Assembly: GCF_964656455.1 (NCBI RefSeq) | Contig: NC_135726.1 | Span: forward strand, 4,908,001 to 4,972,000 | DNA from: Halichoerus grypus | Taxonomy: Eukaryota > Chordata > Mammalia > Carnivora > Phocidae | Direction: 5' to 3' | DNA length: 64,000 bases | Shown: in pieces, positions 21,975 to 34,494 of the stretch | Position numbering within the stretch: position 1 is the stretch's first letter | Layout of the letters: every line of letters begins with the position of its first letter | Notes under the pieces: model-generated | Seen by the model: only the letters and a program-made list of their open reading frames with translations | What the model was told of the DNA's origin: nothing | The model's database searches: none | Made by a program: the position numbers and the translations under genes

Positions 21975-22335
21975 AGAGAGAAGAGTGACACAGGCAACGA
22001 CATGGACGAATCGCAAAATAACTGTGCTAAGTAAAAGATGCCAGACAAAAAAAGAGTATGTATTCTAGGATCCAATTTATATCAAATTCTAGAAAACGTG
22101 CACTCCTCCATAGGGACACGGCGCCGATCTGCGGACACCTGAGGGTGAGGGTGAGTGGCAGGAGGGAGGATCACAGATCACAGAGGCGCACGTCTGGGGG
22201 TGCTGGGGGGTGCACTCCCTCGGGTCATAGTTTCATGGGTGTGTATGTTGCATCATAACTTATTATATGATACACTTGAAAAACGTGCAGTTCATTGCAC
22301 GTCTGCCGCACCTCCATATGGGCTGAGGTTGCAGT
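21975..22335 (+). repeat. Old L1 3'UTR (L1MB-like)
   Basis: A linear match to an L1 3'UTR: CATGGACGAATCGCAAAATAACTGTGCTAAGTAAAAGATGCCAGAC, CAATTTATATCAAATTCTAGAAAA and TACACTTGAAAAACGTGCAGTTCATTGCACG. Confidence 0.78.
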
Positions 22336-22339
22336 GCTT

Positions 22340-23130
22340 TTGGGGACGTGTCCTGCAAAAAAGACAGAAGGAAGGGGCAGTGAGAAGTATCTGCAATCGA
22401 GGGCTGTGGGGGTTCAGACTGAAGCAATTTTAGGTCATGTAATGGCCTCCCCCTCACACCTCCAACACCCTCGAATTCTGCTGGTGACGGTGAACGTGCA
22501 CACGCAGGCATGTGTGTGTGTGTGCACATGCAGGTGGCCGGGTGGGGGAGAGGGACTGAGCAAAAGGGCAATGTGGAACGCAGCCGACTGGCACGCACAG
22601 GATGGGGAGACAAAGAGGAAGCAGAAGGAACTTGTCAGGAGTGGAAACCGGGAGCCACTAAGGGGGCCTCTTTCTCCAGCCCTCCGGAATTTGCATGAAT
22701 CCTAGGGAAGCTTCAGGGCACAGAATCAGGATTTATCACAAGCTTGTTTAAGTCTCCAGGGCAGGTGGATCCCAGCTGACACCTGGATGCGGCCCCCACC
22801 CTCAGTGGCTGCTTATTGAACAAATATAGGAGTATTATTCTGATTTATTGTCAGAGTAACAACGTTGCCATATTGAGTATTGACAACAGGACGTCAGATG
22901 AAGACAGATGGACCGTCACTGGGCCTTAGATCACCTTGCATCTGGCTGGCACGTTTCACAACGCCCGTGTCCTGGAGTCGCGCATTTAGCAAAGGTTGGT
23001 TGATGGCTCGCTATGGGGCAGGCACCATGCCAGAAGTTGAGGAGAAAAGCGTACACGTGGCCCAGGCCTTCCTCAAAGGGCTCACGGTGCAGAGAAGAAC
23101 ACAAAGACCCCAACACACAGGAAGGGGCCT
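22340..23130. other. Intron, nothing recognised
   Basis: It includes a short TG tract near 22510. Open frames of 60-136 codons have no protein-like character. Confidence 0.45.
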
Positions 23131-23134
23131 ACTG

Positions 23135-23355
23135 TAGGGATTGGCAAACTATGGTCCCTAGGCCAAATCTGGCCCTCTGCCTGCTTGTGTAAATAAAGTT
23201 TTATTGGAACACAGCCACGCCTATTGGTTGATGGGGCAGCTTTCAAATGGTAACAGCAGAGTTGAGTAGTTGAGACTGAGACTGTATGACCCAGAAAGCC
23301 TCCATTCCTTATCATCTGACCCTTTATGGGAAAAGTTTGCTGACTTCCGCTCTAA
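23135..23355 (+). mobile_element. hAT-type non-autonomous DNA transposon
   Basis: Inverted termini TTGGCAAACT and AGTTTGCTGA bracket a body with GTAAATAAAGTTTTATTGGAACACAGCC and GCAGAGTTGAGTAGTTG, a very common mammalian element of the hAT-Charlie group. I do not recall its exact family name. No 8-bp duplication is preserved. Confidence 0.75.
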
Positions 23356-23929
23356 TAGAAGCTGTTACGGAAGCAACAAGTCACTGGCCCTGTTTGCTAT
23401 CAAAGCAGCTCTCTGTGTTCTAAGCGAGTGGGCTCAGTGGGGTAAGAGTCTTCCTGGTACTACCTTCTTGGTCCAGGGAGAAGTTGAATGGCTTGCAAGG
23501 AAGAACCAAGATACAGATGTTCTGCCCATCTTATGAGCTTTCCGAGGTAGCAGTACTGTGAACACTCAGGCAGCACCATCCCTGCGCCCCTACCCCTCAC
23601 CCCCCACCCCAAGGTGGTCATGAACCTGCCACCAGGAGGTTCAGCAGAGCCCAGACGCCTGGCCTGGGGCACTGGGAGAGAGGGGAGCATCTTTTATTTT
23701 ATTTTATTTTCTCAAGCCCAAAGAGGAGGGTCACACCAAAGAGGAGCATCAAATATAATTAAATAAAAATATTGAATTAGCACTCATTCACACTGTTTAT
23801 TAGAGTCAGACCCTGATGGAAATCCCTTTCTAGATTTTGCAAAGAGGAATTAAATATGAACCCCTGAATAGGATTCACTATAGTCTAAAGCCTGCTTAAA
23901 AACTGGCTTTGAAAATCACTGCTTGTTTC

Positions 23930-24060
23930 CAATTATTTCATGAATTAAACAAAAATTTGTTGACTGCCCATCACGTGTCAGGCAATGTCCAAGGCTAATG
24001 TGGCCCATGGGTCCAAGGGGCCCAGAGCCTAGGGAGAGGGCAGACAGGCAGCGAACGTGC
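23930..24060 (-). repeat. L2 LINE 3' end (antisense)
   Basis: AACAAAAATTTGTTGACTGCCCATCACGTGTCAGGCAATGTCC is the reversed L2 3' terminus. Confidence 0.65.
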
Positions 24061-24519
24061 AGGCAGGCAGGTGCCGTCCATCCTCACTACCTCCTGGTCT
24101 AGGCACAGTGAGCACTGAATGAGTGACACCAGCCACTGCTCCTGGGGTTAGGTCCCTGCGAGCCTCCGGTCACCTTTTTGTCAACTAACCCATACATCGC
24201 CTTATTTTATGTGTGCTTCTGTTTAAAGACACCGTGTGTAACACACATGGTTGATCATGAATATTGAATGCATGGCCAGCAGCGCTCTTAACTCGGGCCT
24301 GAAGGCAGCTCCTCTAGCACCCTGTTCTCTCCGTGAGGCCCATCCTGGCCGCCTCGCATGGAGGAGCACCAGATGGCACGACTCCGGGGGCCACCGGAGA
24401 CAGCAACATCACCATCCAAAAGCACAAGGATGCAAAAAACGTGGCACCAAACAGACCTCGAAAGCATGCTGCTTTACTGTGCAAGGGCTGAGACAAGAAC
24501 GCCGAGCATGGCCTCTTTT

Positions 24520-24728
24520 TTTTTTTTTTTTTTTTTAAAGATTTTGTTTATTTATTTGACAGAGAGAGATACACAGCGAGAGAGAGAACACAAGCGGGGG
24601 GAGTGGGAGAGGGAGAAAGCAGGCTTCCCGCAGAGCAGGGAGCCCGATGCGGGGCTCGATCCCAGGACTCTGGGATCATGACCTGAGCCGAAGGCAGACG
24701 CTTAACGACTGAGCCACCCAGGCGCCAC
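24520..24728 (-). mobile_element. SINEC, full-length, young (antisense)
   Basis: From the T-run (A tail in reverse) and AAAGATTTTGTTTATTTATTTGAC to GACTGAGCCACCCAGGCGCC. It is flanked by a perfect 20-bp duplication, CGCCGAGCATGGCCTCTTTT, at 24500-24519 and 24729-24748. Perfect duplication and a long tail point to a recent insertion. Confidence 0.98.
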
Positions 24729-24749
24729 CGCCGAGCATGGCCTCTTTTG

Positions 24750-26660
24750 ACCTCAGCTAGAAACGTGCGTGGCGGGCGGCTCAAATTTGCCTCAACATTA
24801 CCTCGAAAATATGGCAAGTACTTTGGGGTTACAAATAAATTTTAGCATGTTGCATTTGCAAACATAGCAGGTGTGAATAATGAGGGTCGGTGTGATTCGA
24901 GGCAGGGAGAATGATTTCTGTACAGTTCCCGAGGGGGGAAAACCCTGCGGGAGGGCCACGTGGGTGGAGCGGAGAGAGCCAGGACAGAGAGAGAGGAGAG
25001 AAAGGGAGTAGCCATCAGAGACCAGACCAGCAGGAGAATACTGCGTGGACAGAGCAATAGGAGGAGGCCAGCTTGGAAGAGGGAGGCCGGTGAGGACAAT
25101 TACTACTGTCTAGCTGAACAGGGGTGTGGATGAGACCAAGTGCGCAGAGTGGAGTCCCGAGAATGCAGAGACTGAAGATGTCATCGCTAAGACTAGTGGG
25201 TGCACCTTCCCAGTAACGAGACAATCTATGTGTTAAGTATTTGTTTGCTTTGTGAGCTGGAGATGTTTAATTTTTAGACGGTAAGGGTAAAATATCTTAC
25301 AGTAATCACTCGCCCATAGATGGTCTTTGCAGCAGCCCAGAGAACAGCTCATTTGTGGGCGTCCCATGAAGGAAACTCAGAAGGTTGCCGGTGGGGGCCC
25401 TAAGAGCCATTTTTTTTTCAGCTCTTCTCTCTCTACTGGGTCCTCTGGTCCTCCCATCTCTACATATTTTAAAAGAAGCCCCAGACATGAAGAATTCAAG
25501 TGGAGAACAGAGACGAAACTGACCCTGTGAACACCAACCCTCAGCTTAGCTGATGAAATAAAGATCCTACTTGGAATAGAATTTTAAAGACATTTTATGG
25601 GATCTTAAAGAGGCTGTACGTTCCACTGGGGGCAGATTTTTTTTTTAAATGATGGTTTCTCCTTTCTCAAAATGAAAGAAATAATTTAAAGTCTTGGGCA
25701 TAAACATATCTGAGTTAGAATTCTATCCCCTTCACTCACTAACTTTTTGACCCTGAGCCTCTCTGGGTCCCTCGCTTCCTCTTCCATAGGATGGGGACGA
25801 CCACACCCGCTTCTGGAGCATCCAGCGTGGGAATAAGATCATGCACCATCGGATTTCTAGACTTCTCACATTTGCCTTTCCTATTTCATTATGTTTTATT
25901 CACGTTTATGGTTCCTATTCTTTTCCCCTAATCATTTTAAACATGATTTTATGGCCTAGTTTATTTTTATTTTTATTTATTTATTTTTTCAGTCCACAGA
26001 TTTCTCTTGCTTTCCTGTGGAGCCCAGCAATGGATTCCAGGGGTGAGGAGGGTTATGCTTCTCCCGTCATTTCTCACTCTTGTACACAGGGTGTCTACTT
26101 TTGCCCATGCCACCAGGATGCATGATCAGGCCTGGCACAAAAGGTCTCCGTGCAGCCTAGTGTTTGGCTGAACACACATTCACACCTGCTCCCGAGCCAC
26201 AGAGTCAGGGAGCATTTCTGATCCCATCCTTTAAATTTACAGAAGAAATGGGCCCAAAGTGGCAAAGTGGCCTTCATAGTCTGTGCTCCTATCATATCAG
26301 AGCTGGCAGCAAAAGGAAAAATCAGCACCCCGATCCTACTTATAAATTTGATATTTTGTTCAGCATGAATTTTTGTATTAATTTTGACATGAAAAATATC
26401 GTATGAGAAGATTGTCTTGATGGCTGAGTTTTCCGGCGCTCCCTGAAAGGGTGCGCCCCAGGGGAATGCGTCGCTCACGCCCGCGCCCCCCATAGTTCTG
26501 AGAGCTCCCAGAGCTCCACAGTCTTCCTCCAGAGCCACGCCTCCCACAGTGTGCGAGCCTGTCCCTCACATCTGGGGGTAGCTGTGGCCCCAATGTCTGC
26601 CACAGGGTCATCTGGGGCACTGCGGGGAAAACTCAGATTTGTGGGAAGGGTTTGTGGCCA
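24750..26660. other. Intron, nothing firmly recognised
   Basis: Contains TTTA/TTTTA simple sequence at 25959-25990 and MIR-like scraps near 25690-25830 and 26225-26270. No gene is supported. Confidence 0.45.
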
Positions 26661-26939
26661 TCTGTCATTCTGGCTGCTCACCATCCTTCATCATTCCTCA
26701 CAGCACCCCAGGCTCCCCTTTGGACAGACCCCTGTTTTGGGTGGTAGTGGTGGTGGGAGGTAGCCACCTGCTCCCGTTCTTGCCTGGACGCAGTGGGACA
26801 GGCCTGCGGACGTGCAGCTTAGCTCCAGCAAATCTGACGCTGTCTCAGTGTGTGGGGTGGGGGTGGTGGGGTCCCACTCTTGCCCTGGGAGGTGTAACTC
26901 GAGCGCCAGGCTGCTCCCTTGGGGGTAGCCCCGAATGCC

Positions 26940-27110
26940 TCCCCTGTTCGGTTCTGTTTGGTGGACACTCATTTTTTCCCTAGCTTATCCTCTGGCCTCC
27001 TGTCCATTCTGTGATCCCCAATATCAATCTAGTAAATTCTTGTTGTATTCCACTTAATATAGGTGATGTTGGTTTCTGCTGCTTGCCACCATGGATCCTG
27101 ACAGATCCTG
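26940..27110 (+). repeat. Possible old ERVL LTR 3' end
   Basis: GTTGGTTTCTGCTGCTTGCCACCATGGATCCTGACAGATCC resembles a MaLR/ERVL LTR end. Weak. Confidence 0.35.
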
Positions 27111-27814
27111 CACGAGCAGTAATCAGAGGTGCTGAATTGTAATGCCCTCTCTTGCTCACTGGTTAAGTCTCCTTTGCTTTATCTCCTTTCAGACATTTAC
27201 CCAGATCCTAAACTTGTTTGGGTGACAGAGTCTCTACTAATCATGGTGTTATTTGCATAGCATCATATGCTTTGCAGAACATCTTAAAATATTGACCAAT
27301 TTAATCCTCATACTCAAACCAGGAACAGTTTTACTAGCAGAAAATATGACTGTTCTATATACGCTCTAGAACGATTGCAAAATCGAGCACACCTGTCCAT
27401 CAAAAAAGCCAGGCTGCAAACCTTCAAACCTCAGTCGTTTGCAGCTTTAATAATGGTCACCATGCACCCCTGTGCTCTGTCATCTCTGAAAACTTGCTTG
27501 CAGGCAAGCAAACGGCAGATAACAAAACTTAGTATTTAGAAACTTCTTTCTGCTTCCTTCAATTTCTCCAGGAATGAGGAGGAGACAGCCATCATCATGA
27601 GACTTTCAGCAATGAGAGACCCCGGGCTGGCTGTGGACCCACCATCATTCCTGGGAGTGGTGACTAACTCCCACTAACAGCCCTAATAAGTGTTTCATAG
27701 ACTTGCTTGTTATAATACGGGAAAACCATGGATTGTAGGAAAAAGCCCCTTTCATTCTTGAAGAGCGTCCTTTAGAGAATGGATGCCTTTATACTCTGTG
27801 CTAGGAACGATGAC

Positions 27815-28075
27815 TGGTTCATTAAGTACCTACTGTGGGCCAGGCACTGTGTTCTCAGCGCTAAGCCTGAATTACCCGGTTTACCCTCCACGGTGACTCC
27901 GTCGCTGACACATTGTTTCCCTCTACTTTACCAGGGAGGACACTGAGCACAGAGAAACGGGATGTCTGCCCGAGGTTACACACCTGCCAAGTGGACGAGC
28001 GGGGATTTGCACTCATGAAGTCTGGCATTCGACTGGAGCCACCAGGCTCTACCACCTCCCTCTTCGAGGCTACAT
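27815..28075 (-). repeat. MIR SINE, nearly full length (antisense)
   Basis: TTAAGTACCTACTGTGGGCCAGGCACTGTGTTCTCAGCGCTAAGCC, then AGGGAGGACACTGAGCACAGAGAAACGGG, GGTTACACACCTGCCAAGTGG and a degenerate tRNA-like end. Confidence 0.82.
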
Positions 28076-28659
28076 GAGACCAGGGTGGGGAGGGGGCTCT
28101 GAGGCAGCCCCTGGACACAGACTGAGTCTCTGATGCAACAAAGAATCAAGATTTGCTTCCCCCGCATCCGTTTCACATTTGTGATGTTCTCATCTCCTGC
28201 GATGAGTCTGGCAGCGTAGGGAAGTGAGACTATGATGGAGCACTGCTCTAAGGAGCCACCTGAACAGGAGGCCCTGGGAAGTGGGGAGGAAAGAAACAGG
28301 AACACTGTGACAGAGATGTCCCTGCCCAATGACGGTGGCTAGAGGAGATACGCATGCACGCACCGCCCCCCCGCCAGCCGAGGGCTTTCTGCAACCCGTC
28401 CACGCAGCTCTATCCAAACCCTCCCTGGGGTCCTCCCAGGCATCTGGGCAGCAGAGGGTTGTACTGTGGGGTTCAGCAGCGGATGCGGTCATAGATTTCG
28501 GGACGATCCGCTAAAATCAGAAACAGAAGGTATGGTTTTGTTCTGAGAAATGGAATCTGATAAAACAAGGCCATTGAGTCTGTTTGCAATCGCCCCTGGA
28601 GGACTGAGCTTCTCTGGCTTGAGTCTGGCTTGGGAGGCAGAGAAGCAGGAAGGTGAGAG

Positions 28660-28855
28660 GTCTGTTGTGCCATCAGATTTCCTGTGTGTGACTCCACGTG
28701 ACTCTGGGAGAGTTCCTGACTCTCCCTGAGCCTCCCTGTCCTTACCTGTGAAGAGGGGCCATCCGAGCACCTTTGTCACGGGTTGCTGTGAAATTAGACG
28801 TGACCGAGTGTGTAAGGCACGGGGTCCTGGGACAAAGAAAATGCCCGCTACTCTG
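28660..28855 (+). repeat. MIR SINE
   Basis: TCCTGTGTGTGACTCCACGTGACTCTGGGAGAG, CTGAGCCTCCCTGTCCTTACCTGTGAAGAG, GGGTTGCTGTGAAATTAGACG follow the MIR centre. Confidence 0.72.
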
Positions 28856-29249
28856 TCCTAACCACAAGCACATCGGGGCGGCTGTGAGCAAGGGGTCAGC
28901 GTGGGAGGACCGTGTTGGAGGAGTGGCCCGGAGCACGGGGCACGACACGTTGGTGGCAGGAGAGGAGGGGATGGGCAGAGCCAGGCCGGCCGAGGGCTGA
29001 CCCACTCCTGGCTGAGTGTCCACTCCATCCCGAGCCCAGGGAAGTCGTGCCTGTGTCGACTCCGGCTCTGCGCTGCTGGGGTCCGGCCGCCCAGGTGAGA
29101 GTGCATGTTGGACCTAGTGGCGGCTGGCTCACTTACTCCCAGGAGGCGGTGCCTCGGGGAGGATGCGCCAGGCGGGGCCGCCCCTGGGCCTCCTTTCCTC
29201 TCTGCCTTCGCTCACCACTTTGGGGATCTCGAAGACTCGGGGATTTAAA

Positions 29250-29940
29250 TTCCATCTGAATGTGGTTAGCACATCCCCAGCTGCCATCACCTCCTAGACA
29301 CAGTATGGCCTGCTTCTCACTGCTTGCACCACCTCCGCCAAGTCCAAAGCCGCGCCACCTCCCACCTGGCTTATCGCAGGACCCTCCCCACTGGTCTGGG
29401 AGGTCTCCCCTCCCCTCTTCTAAAACCACCAGTGTTTAACTTCCTGTCTTATTCAGAGTAAGGTGTTAGCCCCCGAGCCCCTCTGGTCTCATCTCTCCCC
29501 ACCCCTCACTCACTCTGCCCCAGATCCAGTGACCCCAGCCCCGCCCCCGCATCTCACACCTGTGCACACCCTGCCTCAGGGCCTTTGCACTTCTTTTTTC
29601 CACCCCCTGCTTGGACCACTCTTCCCCAGCTGTCTGCATCGTGCGCCCCTGCTTCCTTCAGTTCGCTACCTAAATGCCGTTCCAGCAGTGAGGCCTTCCC
29701 TGACCCCCCATCTAGAGTTTCAGACCCCTCCCCTTCTTTCTCTTCCTTTGCACCGATCACCCACTACTATGCTATTTATTTACTTTCTTGTTTGCTTTCT
29801 CTCGGCCCCACTGGCATATAATCGTCATGAGGACAGATACTTTAACTGTTTCTGCTGCGGCTGCATCCCCCGTGCCTAGGAAAAGGCTGGCATGTTGTAA
29901 GTGCTCCTTCCAGGCCTGTGGGATGAATGAACGAGTCGGC
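29250..29940 (+). repeat. L2 LINE 3' region, long and relatively complete
   Basis: About 690 bp in L2 order: CTCAGGGCCTTTGCACTTC, TTCCACCCCCTGCTTGGACC, GTGAGGCCTTCCCTGACCCCC, CTATGCTATTTATTTACTTTC, GTCATGAGGACAGATACTTTAACTG, and AAGTGCTCCTTCC..GATGAATGAACGA at the 3' end. Confidence 0.85.
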
Positions 29941-29944
29941 GATA

Positions 29945-30465
29945 AGAGCTGGCCTATCCCGTCCTAACCCTAGTCCAGATCCACACATGCAGCCCTCAGG
30001 CAGGGAAGCAAGGCTGGGTAGAGCCGACTCCACGGGGTCTGTTCTTACCCTGCTAGCGTACACAAGGGGACCCCGAATTAAACTCTGTGGGAGACCTGTG
30101 GTTCAAAGCCTCATCACTTGAAAATGCAAACTGCAAGACTCCTCTGGGGCACAAACTGGGCGCTACTGCTGAAACACACGTCTTGGATTAGTTACGGGGC
30201 CTACTGCCTCCGGTTCTTCACCTGTGTAAGCACTAAGGCCATGGTGAGCCCTTCGGGAGTCCCCTAGATGCGCTCGGCGGTGGCCTGGTGTTGGTGACTG
30301 ACTAAGCGGGGCAGTAAGATAAACCAGCTATTCTCCCTAGTCGACTGACCTCTCTTGCCATCCTGAAATGTGCGGCTTTCTCCATCAATACGGTATTGGT
30401 AGCTTCTGCAGCAACCTTGGTCTATTTCAAAGGCCTTTATTAATATTAAAAAAAAAAAATACATA
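29945..30465. other. Intron, nothing recognised
   Basis: Mixed composition with an A-run at 30449-30458. No gene. Confidence 0.45.
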
Positions 30466-30469
30466 AAAA

Positions 30470-31690
30470 AACAAACACCCAGCTAAGCAGATTTAGCAGC
30501 TTAGAAAAAACAGTGGGCGAGAAACGGTATTAGCGTTTGTCAATATTTCCTATGTTGGCTCCGAGAATTAATTTCTCAGGCTGACAAGAATGACCATCAT
30601 AATTATATTCAAATATAACCAATTTGAAAAACCATGCTTTCAGTAATGAGAATCTGGCCCATGGCAAATTTACAACAACATGTGTAGAGGGATGTTAAAA
30701 AGGTGGCTGGATTATAAAATAACCTTTCAACTGTTTGTCCAAATGGTCAGCTCTTTCATGTTAACCAAACCGAGTGCCTCTAATTGAGGTTAATAATGGA
30801 AATCTCCCATCTCTGGACCATCATAAAAGCCAGAATTCTATTTTTAGCCACTGAAGATGTTAAATCTTTAAAAATTCAGTTGTTTAATTTATTAGACCTT
30901 GTTTCCCCCGGCATCTTCCTAACAGAAAATCTGACCACTAAAAATAAGAGTCAGCTGTGCTAATGTATTTACATAAATAATTAAAAACTCTACAGCAGAG
31001 CAGGCAATAAAATGTATTGCCACCATAAACTTCCAATGGAAGAACATCACTTTAATTAAAAGCTACAAAGGCACCACTGTAAACAATTCATTTACATTTC
31101 AAGCTCTGTGTTTGTTGACTCGGGAAAGAAAGAATTCATTCAACAAAGCAAAACAGAAAGGACCTCACCCCAAATCCTGTTATTGAGGTCAGTAACCACA
31201 TTTAATTAAGATGAAGTGTTAATGACATATTTTAGTAGAGGGAGGCTCTTCTCTTAATTTCCCCAGGTAGAAATGTTATTATTTAGCCTTTAACTTCTGA
31301 TTAAAATTTAACAGGTGGGAGTCACCCCAAATTAAACGCTTAAATCTGGTTTTGGAATCTGTTCTTTTTAAAACAAGGAGTCTGAAACCCCCCCTTTTCC
31401 CTCCCCATAAATGGGAGGCTACTATACACTTCGAGCCTCTGTGTTCCCGAGAATGCAAGTGATGACAAAATCCCAACTTTCAAGCAGACTGATTTTCGAC
31501 ATCTACTTCTAAAGATCTTAGAAGATACAGAACAAACTGTCCCATAGATGGCCCGTGATTTTCACTTCATTTCCCCTCATTTCTGTGATTTTTCTCTGAA
31601 TGGTCCCCAACATTAAACAAGGTGTTAAAAGGACTTGATGACTCACAGGAAGACCAGCAAAATCTGAAACTGGGCCTTTTAACAAATCTT
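30470..31690. promoter_or_regulatory. AT-rich repeat-free block, candidate conserved noncoding element
   Basis: About 1.2 kb with no recognisable repeat, low CpG, and many homeodomain-type TAATTA/TTAATT sites plus TTTGTTGAC-type and ATTTACATAA-type motifs. This texture is typical of ancient developmental enhancers. It is inference from composition only; conservation cannot be tested here. Confidence 0.4.
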
Positions 31691-33440
31691 GGGGGGCTGG
31701 ATTTTCATCACTCTATGTTGTACCCTTTATCAGCTTGAGGAATGAATTCCGCCTCGGAGCTAAAAGGCCTCCACGTCCAAAAGGGAGAGAAGAAGGGAAA
31801 TGACTTTCAAAAGACCCAAAGAACTCAGGACAAAATGGGCTGCAGTTTTCAGAGACATGAAGATCGAATGTGGATCTGATTCAGACATTCTGTGTTTAAA
31901 GCACAGGCTCGGTGTGGATCAAGGCGTGGGAAGAAGAGCCGGCTGACGGACATGGCTCTTTACTGTGACCCTCGTGGACCTGGGAAGCCCCCTCCGAGGC
32001 CTGCCTGTCCTGCTCAGGCGTCACTCCTGGGATTGGTTTAAAACAAGGCCACATGCTGATGTTGTCATGGTTGGTAGACATTAGTCAGTGTTGGAAGGTG
32101 AATAATAACAGCAGTGCCGATAAAGCACGTCTGCTTATACACAAACATGTTTACGCACAGACACCTCCAACCCAGCTGCATTAATTCATGCCATGCCTAC
32201 TAACTGAGCACTTCCATCTGCCTGGCCCAGGCCGGGCTGGGGCTATTTCAAGAACTCCCAGCCCCAGAGTCGTCTTTGTCTCTGGTGGCCTCATACCAAG
32301 TCCTAGCAAATATCCTGCCATGTACCCACATTGCACATAACATTTTTTTTTTCCTGTAAGATTTTTGAAATCATGTTTATACTTAGGCCTTTGGTGTTAT
32401 TTAGCTACCGGGAATATTTCATTGATCCCCTAGGATTTCTCTAGAGCAGACTCAGATGTTCTTGCAAGGTCAGATCTGCAAATGGCTTGCAAAGGTACAG
32501 ACAGCTCCACAAACTTTAAAGTTAACCGGATACAGTTGTCGTGATGGTATCTACGGATGCTCGATATTTATTCATTTCAATTCTGCTGTTTCCTTTTCAA
32601 ATTGTGGAGACAACAGATTATGTGTTCAGGTCCCTGACATTTTGTAGGCCCCCTGGAGAATCTGAAGGTCCACGTGCTGGGCCTCAAGTGCTTAATTCTG
32701 TAATAGTACCGATGCGGCCCCCTGGGGCTTCATCAGGGAGGGATGGCTACCCTCCCCCCTTAAAGCCTGGGTTTGGTGAGAAGATGGAGGATTAGGTCGG
32801 GAATGACAGTAAGGCGTGAGGAGGGTAGTGCTAGATGTCCAGAAAGCCCGGGGAGCACAGTTCCGAGGTCAGAGCAGCCTTCCCGCAGGGGCAGAGGTGA
32901 TGCCCAGCCCACCTCAGTGGGACACGCAGGGGTGGGCGCGGTGGGTGCCAGCAAAGCTCCGGGGCTCTCAGCAGACCTCCCCACACTTGTGCACGCTCCC
33001 CTTCCATAAAGGAGGGCTCAGAGAGGCTCCGCGAGGCTCTGCTTTCCTCATCAGCAAAAAGGGAGACAAACGACGTGTCATTTGCAGGGCTGTGAGAAAT
33101 AAATGACTCTGGTGAAGGGGTTTTTGGTGCCCTTGGATATAAACACGCGGGGCGCTCAGTCCCAGTACCAGCAAGCTTGCTGCCCTCGTTCTCAAACCCA
33201 TGTCTCCAGGGGGCTGTGGAGATGGCTGCCTGTTTTGGCTGGCAGCCGGGTCCTAGGAGGCAGAGAGCCGCAAAGAGGCACGGGGAGAGCAGGGTTGACA
33301 AGCGAGACCACAACGATGCTTGGAAACCAATTCTGCCTCCTGGCTCTTTGTCCCCAGCGAGGGACCACTGGTTCTTACTTCCCAAGGAAAGCATGTATTT
33401 CCTTTCTTCCTTCCTTGCCCTCCGGCCCCCCGCCTTCTTT
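31691..33440. other. Intron, mostly unassigned
   Basis: GC-rich from 32650. A MIR-like scrap lies at 33010-33115 (CTTTCCTCATCAGCAAAAAGGGAGA, GGGCTGTGAGAAATAAATGA). A minus-strand frame of 236 codons (32831-33541) is open because of base composition and has no recognisable domain. Confidence 0.5.
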
Positions 33441-33444
33441 CCGG

Positions 33445-33585
33445 GGCACATGCTCTTGCTCTCAGGACTGCAAGCTCCCCGGAGGCTGCAGGCAGGGACG
33501 CTTTCTTTCACTCGTGAATACCCAGGGCCTCGCGGTGTCACCGGGCTCTAAATGAATACTGTTAAACTTAGTAACTGAATGAATG
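33445..33585 (+). repeat. L2 LINE 3' end
   Basis: GGACTGCAAGCTCCCCGGAGGCTGCAGGCAGGGACGC then ACCCAGGGCCTCGCGG and AATGAATACTG..ACTGAATGAATGG, in L2 3' order. Confidence 0.75.
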
Positions 33586-33808
33586 GATAACTATAATCCT
33601 TGTGCTTTTTTTTCAAGCATTTGGTCTTTAGCAACATGATTATCTATTACTTTGATTGTGTAGAAATCTAATATCATGGCATGTTTCATCATTTTAAATT
33701 TACCCTGTGGTTTTTTGTTATGTAGAAAAGCTCAATCCCCAAAGGTTTCCACGGCAGCTAGACGTTCTAACGTCTAGTTACCTCACAACATCCTCTCTTC
33801 CCTTCTTA

Positions 33809-34003
33809 CTTTTTAAAAAGATTTTATTTATTTATTTGACAGAGAGAGAGACAGCGAGAGCAGGAACACAAGCAGGGGGAGTGGGAGAGGGAGAAGCAGG
33901 CTTCCTGCGGAGCAGAGAGCCTGATGCGGGGCTCAATCCCAGGACCCCGGGATCATGACCTGAGCCGAAGGCAGATGCTTAACAACTGAGCCACCCAGGC
34001 ACC
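33809..34003 (-). mobile_element. SINEC, full-length (antisense)
   Basis: From TTTTTAAAAAGATTTTATTTATTTATTTGAC to ACTGAGCCACCCAGGCACC. The 17-bp duplication CCTCTCTTCCCTTCTTA is perfect (33792-33808 and 34004-34020). The tail is short, so it is somewhat older than the 9.2 and 24.5 kb copies. Confidence 0.97.
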
Positions 34004-34044
34004 CCTCTCTTCCCTTCTTAATTCGTAAAGAATCCCAGTTTTAA

Positions 34045-34490
34045 AAGCTGGTTTCTACCCAGCTAAATGACCATATGGTCCAGTATCCCTTGGAGTTAGG
34101 TGTGGTCATGTGACTAATTTTGGCCAATGAGATTTAAATAGAAATGGGGCTGACTTCCAGGAAGTTTCCTTAAAAGACAGGAGACCCGATGCCTTTCTTC
34201 CCCTCTTTCCCATCTCACTGTCTGGAATGCAGACACGAAGGTTGGAGCACCAGCAGCCCTCACAGCCCATGAGGAAGGGGATGCCAGCCTGGAGGTGGGC
34301 GAATGGTGAGCAGGAAGGAGACTGGGCCCTTGACAGCTCTGTGGGACCACCGCACAAGCCCTGGACATTGCCATGGCTACTCTAGACTTCTGTTACATGT
34401 GACCAAAAAATAGAGTTCTATCTTTTCTGAGACACGGTCATTTTGAATTTTTGTGTTATATTCAGCCAAACTTAATCCTCACAGATACAG
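34045..34490 (+). repeat. Old ERVL-type LTR fragment
   Basis: GGAGTTAGGTGTGGTCATGTGACTAATTTTGGCCAATGAGATTTAAATAG is a strong match to a family of old LTRs, continuing to a degraded 3' end near TTATATTCAGCCAAACTTAATCC. Confidence 0.6.
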
Positions 34491-34494
34491 CGCT

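Noticed and set aside
32831..33541. Minus-strand frame of 236 codons
   Set aside because: Open because the region is GC-rich. It overlaps an L2 3' end and MIR scrap, has no recognisable domain, and competing frames of 124-150 codons exist on the plus strand.
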